A stretch of 64,000 bases of DNA, taken from the NCBI GenBank assembly GCA_012517855.1, contig JAAYUD010000062.1, positions 1-64,000 on the forward strand. The letters run 5' to 3'. Source of the stretch: Bacteroidales bacterium. GTDB lineage: Bacteria > Bacteroidota > Bacteroidia > Bacteroidales > Bacteroidaceae. Shown here piece by piece: positions 37,331 to 46,702 of the stretch. The translations under genes and the position numbers were made by a program. Numbering within the stretch: the stretch's first letter is position 1; each line of letters begins with the position of its first letter. Under the pieces are notes generated by a model. The model made no database searches, had not been told where the DNA came from, and saw nothing but the letters and a program-made list of their open reading frames with translations.

Positions 37331-39031
37331 TTACTTTATCTGATATATGCCATAAGAGATGGCAGGCGCAGTTACTTTTAGAGTTTTATCTTTTACTTCC
37401 AATTGTGCTTGAGGGCTCACAAGTAGCGGGACAATAGAATGACGATTAGTGGAATAAGGAATACACAACGTTTGTGGCTTAGCCGAGGGGTTTAAAACAA
37501 CAATAATATGCTCATCATCCGAAAAACGTTCGTATACCAAAGGGTAGACTCCTTTTTCTGAAAGAAGAAAACGAATAGCAGCATTAGGTTTCAAAGCAGG
37601 ATGCGTCTTTTTGATATTAATCACTTGCTTAACGATAGACAGCAAAGAGGTTGGGTCGTTTTCTTGATTTTGCACCGTAGGTATACACTCCTCTCTGTCT
37701 ATAGGCAAATAAAGCTTAGACGTTTCAGCACCCGAGAATCCTGCATTCTTTGAGTTATTCCATTGCATAGGAGTACGCGATCCGGCACGATTGATTACTG
37801 TTTGACTACCCTCGACGATAGGCAATCCTTCAACATACCGCATACCGATCTCTTCTCCATAATAAATGAGCGGAACAGTGGGAAGAGTAAACAAAAAGAC
37901 GAATGGAAGTTTGAGCTGTTCGTAGGTATCACGTGGTCCCACACGCATACGTTGCCGATCGTGATTACCGGTAGGAGTACAAATATATCCTTTCGTACCA
38001 ATATCGTTGAGATACTTCACAAGGTTGTTGGTATAAATGGTCGGATCACCATTACCTCTTAAATCAAAATAACAATTATCTATGATTTTATCCCCATCAA
38101 AATTGAAGAACAATTGTTTAAATCCACTATTACCCATTTGCACCATAAAGTCCATTGTAAACCCGGCCTTGATCGCTTCATTAGGTTTTCCCCATTCAGA
38201 AAGCAGAATGCCCTCGGGGTACTTACGCTGCAACTTGCAACGTATTTCATTCCACAACTTATTTGTTTCAACATACCCCAGATCATTCTTGACAAGCGAC
38301 GATGCCATATCCACCCGAAATCCATCAGCCCCGCGGCTCATCCAATAGTCTATAATATTAAACAATTCTTTCCGATTGCGAGTAGGGCCCTCGGCACTTG
38401 TAGGTTGTTCCCATGAATGATTGGGATCGGGTTTACCGTAACCATAGTTCAAAGCCGGTTGAGAAGCAAAAAAATTACGCATGTAACAACCGGAGCGTTC
38501 ATAATCATTGCTTACGAACTTATTATTCGGTTTAATAGAATCGGCCGTAGTCCATATATAACGGTCCGAATATTCGTTATGCTCTTTCCGGGCCGATTGC
38601 TTAAACCACTCACAATCTAACGACGTATGTCCCGGAACCAAATCCAAGCAAACACGTATCCCTCTTTTGTGAGCTTCTTTGAATAATCTGACCAGATCAT
38701 CATTAGTACCATATCGGGAAGCTACCAAATAATAATTACGAATATCGTAGCCTGCATCATTAAAAGGAGAATCGAATAGAGGATTCAGCCATAGCGCATT
38801 TATCCCAAGCGACTTAACATAATCCAGCTTTTGTATGATACCTTTTATATCGCCTATACCATCACCGTCGGTATCATAATAGCTCTGAGGATATATTTCA
38901 TAAAACACGGCATCGTTCAACCAAGCTGGCGGAAGCAATCCGGTTACCTTTTCTTGCCCAAAAACAGTATTCACGTGAAAACACAAAACTGCCAAAAACA
39001 GCAGAACGATTTTCTTTATCATTTTACTCAT
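37331..39031 (-). CDS. Secreted GH13 alpha-amylase family enzyme
   Basis: 566 residues with a signal peptide (about 1-25). The GH13 catalytic residues are in place: nucleophile Asp241 (DGFRVDMAS), acid/base Glu279 (ILLSEWG) and Asp358 (GNHDRQR). Region I reads DLVPGHTS, with Gly where Asn is usual. DTDGDGIGD near residue 53 is the calcium-type loop of oligosaccharide-acting members. It probably cleaves short alpha-glucans or glucosides in the periplasm. It follows the HAD gene by 99 bases with an inverted repeat between them. Confidence 0.93.
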   Translation of the reverse strand: MSKMIKKIVLLFLAVLCFHVNTVFGQEKVTGLLPPAWLNDAVFYEIYPQSYYDTDGDGIGDIKGIIQKLDYVKSLGINALWLNPLFDSPFNDAGYDIRNYYLVASRYGTNDDLVRLFKEAHKRGIRVCLDLVPGHTSLDCEWFKQSARKEHNEYSDRYIWTTADSIKPNNKFVSNDYERSGCYMRNFFASQPALNYGYGKPDPNHSWEQPTSAEGPTRNRKELFNIIDYWMSRGADGFRVDMASSLVKNDLGYVETNKLWNEIRCKLQRKYPEGILLSEWGKPNEAIKAGFTMDFMVQMGNSGFKQLFFNFDGDKIIDNCYFDLRGNGDPTIYTNNLVKYLNDIGTKGYICTPTGNHDRQRMRVGPRDTYEQLKLPFVFLFTLPTVPLIYYGEEIGMRYVEGLPIVEGSQTVINRAGSRTPMQWNNSKNAGFSGAETSKLYLPIDREECIPTVQNQENDPTSLLSIVKQVINIKKTHPALKPNAAIRFLLSEKGVYPLVYERFSDDEHIIVVLNPSAKPQTLCIPYSTNRHSIVPLLVSPQAQLEVKDKTLKVTAPAISYGIYQIK

Positions 39032-39046
39032 CCATGTTATTCATTA

Positions 39047-39087
39047 AATCTGTTTTCAAAAGCACTAATGACTTTTGAAAACAGATT
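39047..39087 (-). terminator. 16-bp hairpin between the HAD and GH13 genes
   Basis: AATCTGTTTTCAAAAG (39047-39062), a 9-base loop and its exact complement (39072-39087). The T-run on the minus strand is short, so it may be a partial terminator or an operator for the GH13 gene. Confidence 0.55.
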
Positions 39088-39130
39088 ATATCATTTTCTT
39101 AAATCGAAAGAATTTAGTATATCACAAAAT

Positions 39131-40000
39131 CTATTGATGCACCACAGAAAGCCATTTTTCTATTTCGCTCAGATCTTGTGCAATTAGAGTAGGTTTTTCT
39201 ACCGATTGCCGAACAACATCCATTGTTGTCTCTCCCGACAGAACCAATATACCCATACTTTTTGCATTCAGTGCCGTCTTTACATCCGTATATATTCTAT
39301 CGCCTATCATTGCTACCTCGTCTGCACGCAAGTTGAGCCGTTCCATAATGCAATAAAGCATACGCGGATCAGGTTTCCCAATTATTACATCGGGTCTGCG
39401 ATTAGTAGCATATTCTAAACACGAAATAAGAGAACCGCAATCAACCAATACCGTAGGCTGATCTGTAGGGCAAACTTTATCCGGATTTGTAGCGATATAA
39501 GGCAATTGTTGTTGTATCCACCAAGCGGCACGACACAGACGATCGTACACTAAAGACTTGTCAAAACTCACGATGACAGCATCAGGCACATCATTTGCAC
39601 TCTCGCTAGTCGATATGAATCCCGCAGATTCAAACTCAGCGATCATACTAGGCGTTCCCAAAATAAACAATCTCTTGTACTCGGGATGATGCAAATGAAG
39701 ATAATCGATCGTAGCTTGAGCAGATGTATACATATTTTCAAGCTCAACGGGAATGTTCAATTCTCTCAGATGTTGCACATAATCACTGGCACTCTTAGTC
39801 GGATTATTAGTCAAAAAAGAATAACCAATGCCCCACCTCTTCAACTTTGCCAGAAAAGGAATCGTAAAAGGAAAAAGTGTATTGCCGTTATAAATCGTAC
39901 CATCCATATCCAATGCAATATGGCGTATCTTTTTTAATGCTTCACAACGTGCTTCTTCTGTTTGAAGAATCATTTGCGTGTTATCAATCATCATATCCAT
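39131..40000 (-). CDS. HAD-IIA family phosphatase (NagD/PGP-like)
   Basis: 289 residues. Motif I is ALDMDGTIYNG (Asp31 nucleophile, Asp33), motif II YSFLTNNPTKS, and motifs III/IV IGKPDPRML and MIGDRIYTDVKTALNAK. The large C2 cap marks class IIA, which contains glycerol-3-phosphate and phosphoglycolate phosphatases. Its ATG lies 17 bases inside the end of the transporter gene, so the two are translated together. Context suggests a glycerol-phosphate phosphatase. Confidence 0.9.
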   Translation of the reverse strand: MDMMIDNTQMILQTEEARCEALKKIRHIALDMDGTIYNGNTLFPFTIPFLAKLKRWGIGYSFLTNNPTKSASDYVQHLRELNIPVELENMYTSAQATIDYLHLHHPEYKRLFILGTPSMIAEFESAGFISTSESANDVPDAVIVSFDKSLVYDRLCRAAWWIQQQLPYIATNPDKVCPTDQPTVLVDCGSLISCLEYATNRRPDVIIGKPDPRMLYCIMERLNLRADEVAMIGDRIYTDVKTALNAKSMGILVLSGETTMDVVRQSVEKPTLIAQDLSEIEKWLSVVHQ

Positions 40001-41333
40001 CAGCTTTAGCTTTCCACACCAGAGCCAATATCAAAGACCCGATAAGAGCGGCAACAATCAATACTCCAAAAGCGTAACTCCAACCGGCAGAGAAATCGAC
40101 TGCACCCGATGCCGTTTTAGTAGAGAAATGATCGACCAACGCGCCGATGCCCCATCCTGATAACACAGTACTGGCATAGGCAAATATACCTGTCAGCCCT
40201 ACGGCAGTAGCAGCAGCCTCTTTGGTTGCAAGATTTGTTGCGACAATACCGATTAAAGCTTGAGGTCCATATATAAAGAATCCAACAGCAAAGAGCAAAG
40301 CGATCGATCCTATCAACGGCAATCCATTTGTATGCCATACCCAGAAGAGACCCACAAATACCATGGTCAATATCATACAAATCAAGCATACACGCGCACC
40401 TCTTCCTCTGAAATATCTATCGGTCATCCAGCCCGACAATAACATTCCGGCTAACCCGAATATTTCGAATCCGCCTACCATCCATCCAGATTCTGCGGGT
40501 GTAACGCCGAGCCACTGTTGAAGCATAGAGGGGCCCCAATCGAGAAAAGCGAACCGCACGGTGTAGACAAAGAAATTGGCTATTGACAGAATCCATATAT
40601 ACGGATTACAAAATACACGTTTCCGAAGTATTGCATTAAATTCCTTATTCGTCTTTTTATGCTCTACCGTTTCTTTTTGTTTTCCTACAGCAATCTCGGG
40701 AAGCCCAACAGATGTTGGTGTATCACGAAGCATCACCCAAATAAACAAGACTCCAACTATTGTAATAATAGCAGGTACATAGAAACACCAACGCCAGCCT
40801 AACGAAACAACATAACCACAAATGACAATGGCTACAAAAGCACCGATAGAATGAGAAGTATTCCATATCGACATTTTGGTGGCCAATTGTTTGGGATGCA
40901 CCCAATGCGAAAGCAAACGAGCGCATGGAGGATAACCGGTTCCTTGAAACCATCCATTCAATATCCACATCAAGCCAAACAGCCAAACAACTGAGCTCAT
41001 GCCGAAAATGAAATTACAGATGGCACACATAGCCAATCCGAACATCATAAAGTATCGCGCATTCAGACGGTCTCCCAAGAATCCGTTTACAAATTTGGAA
41101 ATACCATACACCACTCCATTAAGAGTAAGGAAAATACCCAAGTCGGCTTTCGAAAAGTGCAATGCAGCATCTGCTTCCATCCCCGGAATAGCCATACTCA
41201 AATTCTTGCGCACTACATAGAACAGCGCATAACCTATCATCGAACCAAATATGGTACGAATTTGCCATTGTTTAAATTTCTTTGCCGTAGCGTCGTCAAC
41301 AGAACGCCCTATAAGCTCAGTCGAATTATTCAT
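39984..41333 (-). CDS. MFS transporter, organophosphate:phosphate antiporter family (GlpT/UhpT-like)
   Basis: 449 residues with 12 predicted membrane helices. The N-terminal GYALFYVVRKNLSMAIPGM contains the conserved arginine of the GlpT phosphate site. GVVYGISKFVNGFLGDRLNAR and WFQGTGYPPCARLLSHWV are also family features. Such proteins swap external organophosphates for inorganic phosphate. It follows glycerol-1-phosphate dehydrogenase by 44 bases and overlaps the HAD gene, which points to a glycerol-phosphate substrate. Confidence 0.92.
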   Translation of the reverse strand: MNNSTELIGRSVDDATAKKFKQWQIRTIFGSMIGYALFYVVRKNLSMAIPGMEADAALHFSKADLGIFLTLNGVVYGISKFVNGFLGDRLNARYFMMFGLAMCAICNFIFGMSSVVWLFGLMWILNGWFQGTGYPPCARLLSHWVHPKQLATKMSIWNTSHSIGAFVAIVICGYVVSLGWRWCFYVPAIITIVGVLFIWVMLRDTPTSVGLPEIAVGKQKETVEHKKTNKEFNAILRKRVFCNPYIWILSIANFFVYTVRFAFLDWGPSMLQQWLGVTPAESGWMVGGFEIFGLAGMLLSGWMTDRYFRGRGARVCLICMILTMVFVGLFWVWHTNGLPLIGSIALLFAVGFFIYGPQALIGIVATNLATKEAAATAVGLTGIFAYASTVLSGWGIGALVDHFSTKTASGAVDFSAGWSYAFGVLIVAALIGSLILALVWKAKADGYDD

Positions 41334-41377
41334 TTCTATACGAATATATCAAGATTTATTGATCAAATATACATCTT

Positions 41378-42712
41378 TTACATTTTCCAGCGTCCATCTT
41401 TGCCGAAAAGAATCTTAATCCAATCATTCAATTTGTCGGCGCGAACGGCTAAATCGAGAACCGTAAAACGGCGTCGGATATACTGAGCACGAATATAACC
41501 TTGACGCAGATACTCACGCGATACCCCAATATCTTCGGGCTCTACAGGTGCGCCAACGCATTTCAAACGAGCCTTCAAGTCATCAAAGGGAACCAATTGT
41601 TCAGAAAGTCTTCTTTTTATATCCAACCAATTATCTTTCAAAAGGTGCAATTGATCGGCCAATTTCTCCTTGCTTACATATTTCTCGGCAGTCTCTATTT
41701 CGCCAATATTTGGAAAGTCCGTATTCTTAAACAGAGCCAAAGACTCTTCAGCCAGCTGTGCGGGAGAAGGCCACTTCTGACAACAAGACTCAATATCCAA
41801 TTCTTCCATCGGAGTATTCAAGGCTACTTCTTACAAAGCAGTCGAAGCCAACGTTCCTATCGAAACCTGAAATCCATGCGAAATACGTTCTCCATGATTG
41901 GTGTGATGTTCCATATTCCACAGATGACTGAACTGGTGATCGGCTCCCGATGCAGGTCTGCTACTTCTATGCGCCTGCATTGCAAAGCCACTAAGTATCA
42001 GTCCTTCTACTAAGTCTCCGATAGCCTGAGGATCTCTATCGTAAATAGCCTGAGGATTTCCTAAAGCTTTCGGTAGACAATCTTGAACAATGCTCCATAC
42101 AGTCTTGTCAATAGCCTCAACCCCCATTGCATCAGCAAGAATCCAATCGGCACCGGCTGTAACTTTGGCAAACAAATCGGCATAACCCGATGCCGTCATC
42201 TCTGCCGGAGCCTGACAAATAATAGCAGTATCGCCTAGCCACGCTTGCGGAGCAGGACAACTGAATGTTTGTTTAGCACCATCTTTTGTGATTGATGCGC
42301 CGTATGCCGTATAACCATCTACAGAAGCTGCTGTGCCAACACACATATACTGGCGTCCGGTCTTGTAGGCAGAAAGTTTAACCAAATCGTTAATTGTTCC
42401 CGAACCTACAGCAACAGGTATAGCATCTGTTTTCTGAAAAACAGAAACCAATGTGTCTACATAGCCATATTCTGCATACAATTCTTTTTCTGAAAATATA
42501 TACGGAGAGTCTTGATCTATTTTTCTTGCTTTAAAAATTTCGGAAACAAACTTTCCTGCAATTGCAAAGGTAGTAGCATCGGCTACCACAATTGCTCTTT
42601 TATGAGGAAATTGTTCTATAAATAAATCGGCAACCTCAGACAATACACCTTTACCTATACGTAATGCCTTAGTGTCGCTAGCTGCTTTTAAAGCATCTTC
42701 AATTTTTGACAT
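41378..42712 (-). pseudogene. sn-Glycerol-1-phosphate dehydrogenase split by an in-frame TAA
   Basis: The ATG at 42712 starts a 293-residue frame with KALRIGKGVLSEVADLF, IPVAVGSGTINDLVKL, GTAASVDGYTAYGASI and the zinc-ligand region ASGADHQFSHLWNMEHH. It ends at a TAA at 41833-41831 after GTLASTAL. The same frame continues without a shift as EVALNTPMEELDIE for 147 more residues, completing the usual length of about 440. The stop stands where relatives have Tyr (ALYE), so one TAC/TAT-to-TAA change explains it. The enzyme converts dihydroxyacetone phosphate and sn-glycerol-1-phosphate. The first part alone holds the NAD and metal sites but lacks the last third. Confidence 0.88.
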
Positions 42713-42806
42713 ACTAATTTTTTTTATACCATTAATATTAGAAATGATTCAAAGGATTAGAGTAAGAAGTTATAAAAAGTTTTTCTTTTGTTTGTTATAT
42801 GGATAC

Positions 42807-42837
42807 AAATATAAGGCAAACAACTACGATATGCAAT
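42807..42837 (-). promoter_or_regulatory. Promoter of the glycerol-phosphate operon
   Basis: On the minus strand, TTG (42837-42835), a 20-base spacer and TATATTTG (42814-42807) precede the dehydrogenase ATG at 42712. It faces the divergent DeoR gene, so the regulator probably binds in this 273-base gap. Confidence 0.6.
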
Positions 42838-42985
42838 AAATCGAACTATTATTTTCTTCTTTTTATTTCTATTTATTTTCTTTTGCAGATAAATAAAAAA
42901 ATAGCAGACAGAAAATATTCATATTTTTATTGCTTTTCTTACCTTAGATTATAGAATTAATTTATATATTTGTATCACAAACTAA

Positions 42986-43771
42986 ATGAAACAAAAAAAC
43001 AAGATGAAGAGTATTGCCGAAAGACATAAATACATTCTAGACACCCTAGCTAAAGATGGTTTTGTCAGAGTATTGGATGCAGCCAAGCATTTGGATGTAA
43101 CAACGGTTACCATTCGAAAGGATTTAAAACTTTTGGAAGAACGCCGATTACTTTATCGTACACACGGAAGCGCAAGTCCTGTAAACCCTCACATGAAAGA
43201 CAGGGCCATTACAGAAAAAGAAAAAATATTCCCAAACGAAAAAAATAGAATTGCATCAGAAGCAGCCAAACTGATAGAAGAAGATGATTATATTATCCTG
43301 AATTCGGGATCTACCATTTGTGCTTTTGCCGAACATATTCAGGCAAAAGAACGTCTGACTATCGTAACCGCTTCTATAAAAGCTACCACATTGCTAACCG
43401 ACAAAGAAAATGTAAATGTCATACAATTGGGTGGTATCTTTCGAAAAAGTTCTATGTCGGTCATCGGAAATTTTGCAACTAATATACTAAAAGAGATTAC
43501 TTGTTCCAAGCTATTTCTAGGGGTAGACGGCATTGATCCTGAGTTTGGAATAACAACTTCGAATATTGAAGAAGCGGAACTAAATCGTGCCATGATGGAT
43601 TCGGCACTGAAAACAATCATCTTGTGTGACTCCTCAAAATTCGGAAGAAAAGGATTCGGGAAAATATGTTCTCTCGATAAAATCGATACTATAATTACCG
43701 ATGCGGCAGTACCGGAATATATAATGAAAGAGATCGAGGAACTGGGAGTAGAAGTCATTATAGCAAAATAA
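42986..43771 (+). CDS. DeoR/GlpR family transcription regulator
   Basis: 261 residues. The N-terminal helix-turn-helix (RHKYILDTLAKDGFVRVLDA, TTVTIRKDLKLLEERRLL) is followed by YRTHGSA and a sugar-phosphate-sensing DeoRC domain (FLGVDGIDPEFGITTSNIEEA, LCDSSKFGRKGF). The start could be the internal ATG at 43004. It is divergent from the glycerol-1-phosphate operon, its likely target, with a phosphorylated intermediate as effector. A TATATTTG at 42965-42972 may be its -7 box. Confidence 0.93.
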   Translation: MKQKNKMKSIAERHKYILDTLAKDGFVRVLDAAKHLDVTTVTIRKDLKLLEERRLLYRTHGSASPVNPHMKDRAITEKEKIFPNEKNRIASEAAKLIEEDDYIILNSGSTICAFAEHIQAKERLTIVTASIKATTLLTDKENVNVIQLGGIFRKSSMSVIGNFATNILKEITCSKLFLGVDGIDPEFGITTSNIEEAELNRAMMDSALKTIILCDSSKFGRKGFGKICSLDKIDTIITDAAVPEYIMKEIEELGVEVIIAK

Positions 43772-43781
43772 TCCATAAACA

Positions 43782-43829
43782 AAAAAGACAACGGACACCA
43801 AATATTTGTTTGGTGTCCGTTGTCTTTTT
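43782..43829 (+). terminator. Terminator of the DeoR gene
   Basis: Perfect 21-bp arms (43782-43802 and 43809-43829) around a 6-base loop, with GACAACGGACACC in the stem and five T at the end. Because the left arm begins with A residues it could also work in reverse. Confidence 0.85.
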
Positions 43830-43866
43830 ATAAGATCTGAAGTGTACTGAATTTGGTTGACAGCTA

Positions 43867-43905
43867 AACAACTTCTTCATCATTTATAGAGATGAAGAAG
43901 TTGTT
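43867..43905 (-). terminator. Hairpin downstream of clpB
   Basis: AACAACTTCTTCATC (43867-43881), a 9-base loop and its exact complement (43891-43905), placed just after the clpB stop on the minus strand. Confidence 0.6.
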
Positions 43906-43961
43906 AACTAAAGAGCCTGCAATAGTTTATCTAGCCTAAGAAGCTCTTGATAATCTAAGAA

Positions 43962-46556
43962 CTAATTCTTGTATACCAATTCTTGTTTCTTGTCATCGTA
44001 ATCGACTACAATGGTTTTGTCTCGATTGACTTCTTGACCAATCAACTTCTTGGATAAGTCATTGAGCAGATAACGTTGTATTGCCCGTTTTACTGGGCGT
44101 GCACCAAATTCCGGATCGAAACCCGACTGTGCCAAGAAGCTAATTGCCGCGTCGGTAAGCTTTAGATCCACACCATTATTTCTAAGCATCTTTTCAACTC
44201 CGTTTACCTGCAATGTTACAATCTCACGAATTTGTGGTTCTGTGAGCGGCAAGAACATAATTGTTTCGTCAATACGATTCAGAAACTCAGGACGAATATT
44301 CTTTTTCAGCATTTCCATGAGTTGCTCTTTTGTCTCATTGATTATCTGATCGCGGTTCGTACCATTCATTTTCTCCATCTGACTCTGTATATACTGACTG
44401 CCCAAATTGGATGTCATGATGATGATCGTGTTCTTAAAGTTCACCACCCTGCCTTTGTTATCTGTGAGCCGTCCGTCGTCCAGCACTTGAAGCAATATAT
44501 TGAAAACATCGGGATGTGCCTTTTCTATCTCGTCGAATAGTACGACAGAATACGGTTTGCGGCGAATAGCTTCGGTCAGTTGACCGCCTTCTTCGTATCC
44601 TACATATCCGGGAGGAGCTCCGACCAGGCGTGAAACACTGAACTTCTCTTGGTATTCGCTCATATCGATTCGGGTCATCATCGACTCGTCATCGAAGAGA
44701 AACTCTGCCAATGCTTTTGCCAGTTCGGTCTTACCGACACCTGTTGTACCTAGAAATATAAATGAACCGATAGGGCGCTTCGGGTCTTGCAATCCGGCAC
44801 GGCTACGACGAACAGCATCTGCTACGGCTTGGATAGCCTCGTCTTGACCCACCACTCGTTTGTGTAGTTCATCTTCTAAGTGAAGCAACTTCTCTTTCTC
44901 GCTTTGCATCATCTTATTGACCGGTATTCCCGTCCAGCGAGATACTACTTCGGCAATATCGTCTTCGTCGACTTCTTCCTTTATCATCGCATTGCTGCCC
45001 TGAGTATCATGTAGTTGCTTCTGCGTCTCTTCTATCTCTTTGTTCAATTGTTGCAATTTACCGTAACGTATCTCGGCAACTCTGCCATAATCACCATCTC
45101 GTTCTGCCTTCTCGGCTTCGAACTTCAATTGCTCTATCATCACTTTATTCTGCTGAATCTTGTTCACCAGAGTTTTCTCGGCCTGCCATTTCGCTTTATA
45201 AGAGCTTTCTTGTTCTTTCAATTCAGCCAGTTCTTTGGCTAGCTGTTGCAACTTCGGCTCGTCACCTTCTCGTTTGATCGCTTCTCGTTCTATTTCCAAT
45301 TGTTTTATCTTACGAGATATTTCGTCCAGTTCCTCAGGAACAGAATCTACTTCCATACGCAACTTGGCAGCAGCTTCATCCATCAGGTCGATGGCTTTGT
45401 CGGGTAAGAAACGGTCGGTTATATATCGATCACTCAATCGAACAGCGGCGATAATAGCATCATCTTTAATTCGAACATGGTGGTGATTCTCATAACGTTC
45501 TTTCAAACCACGAAGGATAGAAATACTATCTAATACGGAAGGCTCATTGACCTGTACTATCTGAAATCTACGTTCGAGTGCCTTGTCCTTTTCAAAATAC
45601 TTTTGATACTCATCGAGCGTCGTTGCACCGATGGCACGAAGTTCGCCACGCGCTAGAGCCGGTTTTAAAATATTTGCGGCATCCATTGCGCCTTCACCTC
45701 CGCCGGCACCTACCAACGTATGAATCTCATCAATGAAAAGGATAATATTTCCTTCGGATTTCTTCACTTCATTGATAACCGATTTCAATCGCTCTTCAAA
45801 TTCTCCTTTGTATTTTGCACCGGCAATCAACGCACCCATATCCAGCGAGAATACCTGTTTGTTTTTTAAGTTCTCGGGAACATCGCCCCGCACGATACGT
45901 CTAGCCAATCCTTCTACAATGGCTGTTTTTCCGGTACCGGGTTCACCTATTAATATAGGATTGTTCTTGGTACGGCGACTTAATATCTGTAGCACTCGAC
46001 GGATCTCTTCGTCACGACCAATAACCGGATCGAGCTTTCCATTGCGGGCGGCTTCAACTAAGTTGATGGCATATTTCTCGAGTGATTGATAATTATCTTC
46101 AGACGATTGTGATTTCACTTTTTCTCCCTTTCTAAGTTCGTCGATGGCAGCACGTGTTTCTCGTTCTGTAAGTCCAGCATCTTTTAATATCTGGGAAGCT
46201 GTGCTACTTACGGTAAGTAATGCCAATAATATGAATTCGAGCGAAACGAATTGGTCGCCATTCTTTTGGGCAAAATCTTCAGCTTTCTGAAGTACGGCAT
46301 CGGTGTCTTTACTCAAATAAGGCTGTCCGCCCGAAACTTTAGGATAAGACTCTATCTGTTTCTCGATTACCAGTGAAATTTGGTGGGCGTTGACGCCGAG
46401 CTTCTGAAAGATGAAGTTGACGACATTCTCACCAACTTTCATTACGCTGCCCAATAAATGGGGCGTTTCAATAGCTTGTTGGCCTCTGCTTTCTACCAAT
46501 TTCACCGCTTCTTGTACAGCTTCTTGCGATTTAATTGTCAATTTATCAAAGTTCAT
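43962..46556 (-). CDS. clpB: ATP-dependent chaperone ClpB
   Basis: 864 residues. The N-terminal Clp repeat domain is followed by AAA domain 1 (Walker A GEPGTGKT), the long coiled-coil middle domain that binds DnaK (about 400-525), AAA domain 2 (Walker [25 protein letters not shown]) and the C-terminal D2-small domain. ClpB threads aggregated proteins for refolding after heat stress. There is no ClpP-binding loop, which fits a disaggregase. No CIRCE-like repeat was noticed upstream. Confidence 0.97.
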   Translation of the reverse strand: MNFDKLTIKSQEAVQEAVKLVESRGQQAIETPHLLGSVMKVGENVVNFIFQKLGVNAHQISLVIEKQIESYPKVSGGQPYLSKDTDAVLQKAEDFAQKNGDQFVSLEFILLALLTVSSTASQILKDAGLTERETRAAIDELRKGEKVKSQSSEDNYQSLEKYAINLVEAARNGKLDPVIGRDEEIRRVLQILSRRTKNNPILIGEPGTGKTAIVEGLARRIVRGDVPENLKNKQVFSLDMGALIAGAKYKGEFEERLKSVINEVKKSEGNIILFIDEIHTLVGAGGGEGAMDAANILKPALARGELRAIGATTLDEYQKYFEKDKALERRFQIVQVNEPSVLDSISILRGLKERYENHHHVRIKDDAIIAAVRLSDRYITDRFLPDKAIDLMDEAAAKLRMEVDSVPEELDEISRKIKQLEIEREAIKREGDEPKLQQLAKELAELKEQESSYKAKWQAEKTLVNKIQQNKVMIEQLKFEAEKAERDGDYGRVAEIRYGKLQQLNKEIEETQKQLHDTQGSNAMIKEEVDEDDIAEVVSRWTGIPVNKMMQSEKEKLLHLEDELHKRVVGQDEAIQAVADAVRRSRAGLQDPKRPIGSFIFLGTTGVGKTELAKALAEFLFDDESMMTRIDMSEYQEKFSVSRLVGAPPGYVGYEEGGQLTEAIRRKPYSVVLFDEIEKAHPDVFNILLQVLDDGRLTDNKGRVVNFKNTIIIMTSNLGSQYIQSQMEKMNGTNRDQIINETKEQLMEMLKKNIRPEFLNRIDETIMFLPLTEPQIREIVTLQVNGVEKMLRNNGVDLKLTDAAISFLAQSGFDPEFGARPVKRAIQRYLLNDLSKKLIGQEVNRDKTIVVDYDDKKQELVYKN

Positions 46557-46702
46557 ATCTTAATCTCCTTTCTTTATTTTATGTTGTAATGTCAACAGCA
46601 AAAGGGCAAATAATAAACCATCTAAATTATAATCTTAAAGAAAGATTATATAGTGACTATTTTTCTTGTTTTATGACAAAAAGGCAGTTGCTGGAGGGGA
46701 AA

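Noticed and set aside
41378-41821. A separate 147-residue protein starting with TTG
   Set aside because: It is in the same frame as the upstream dehydrogenase and matches its C-terminal third, so it is the remainder of a split gene.
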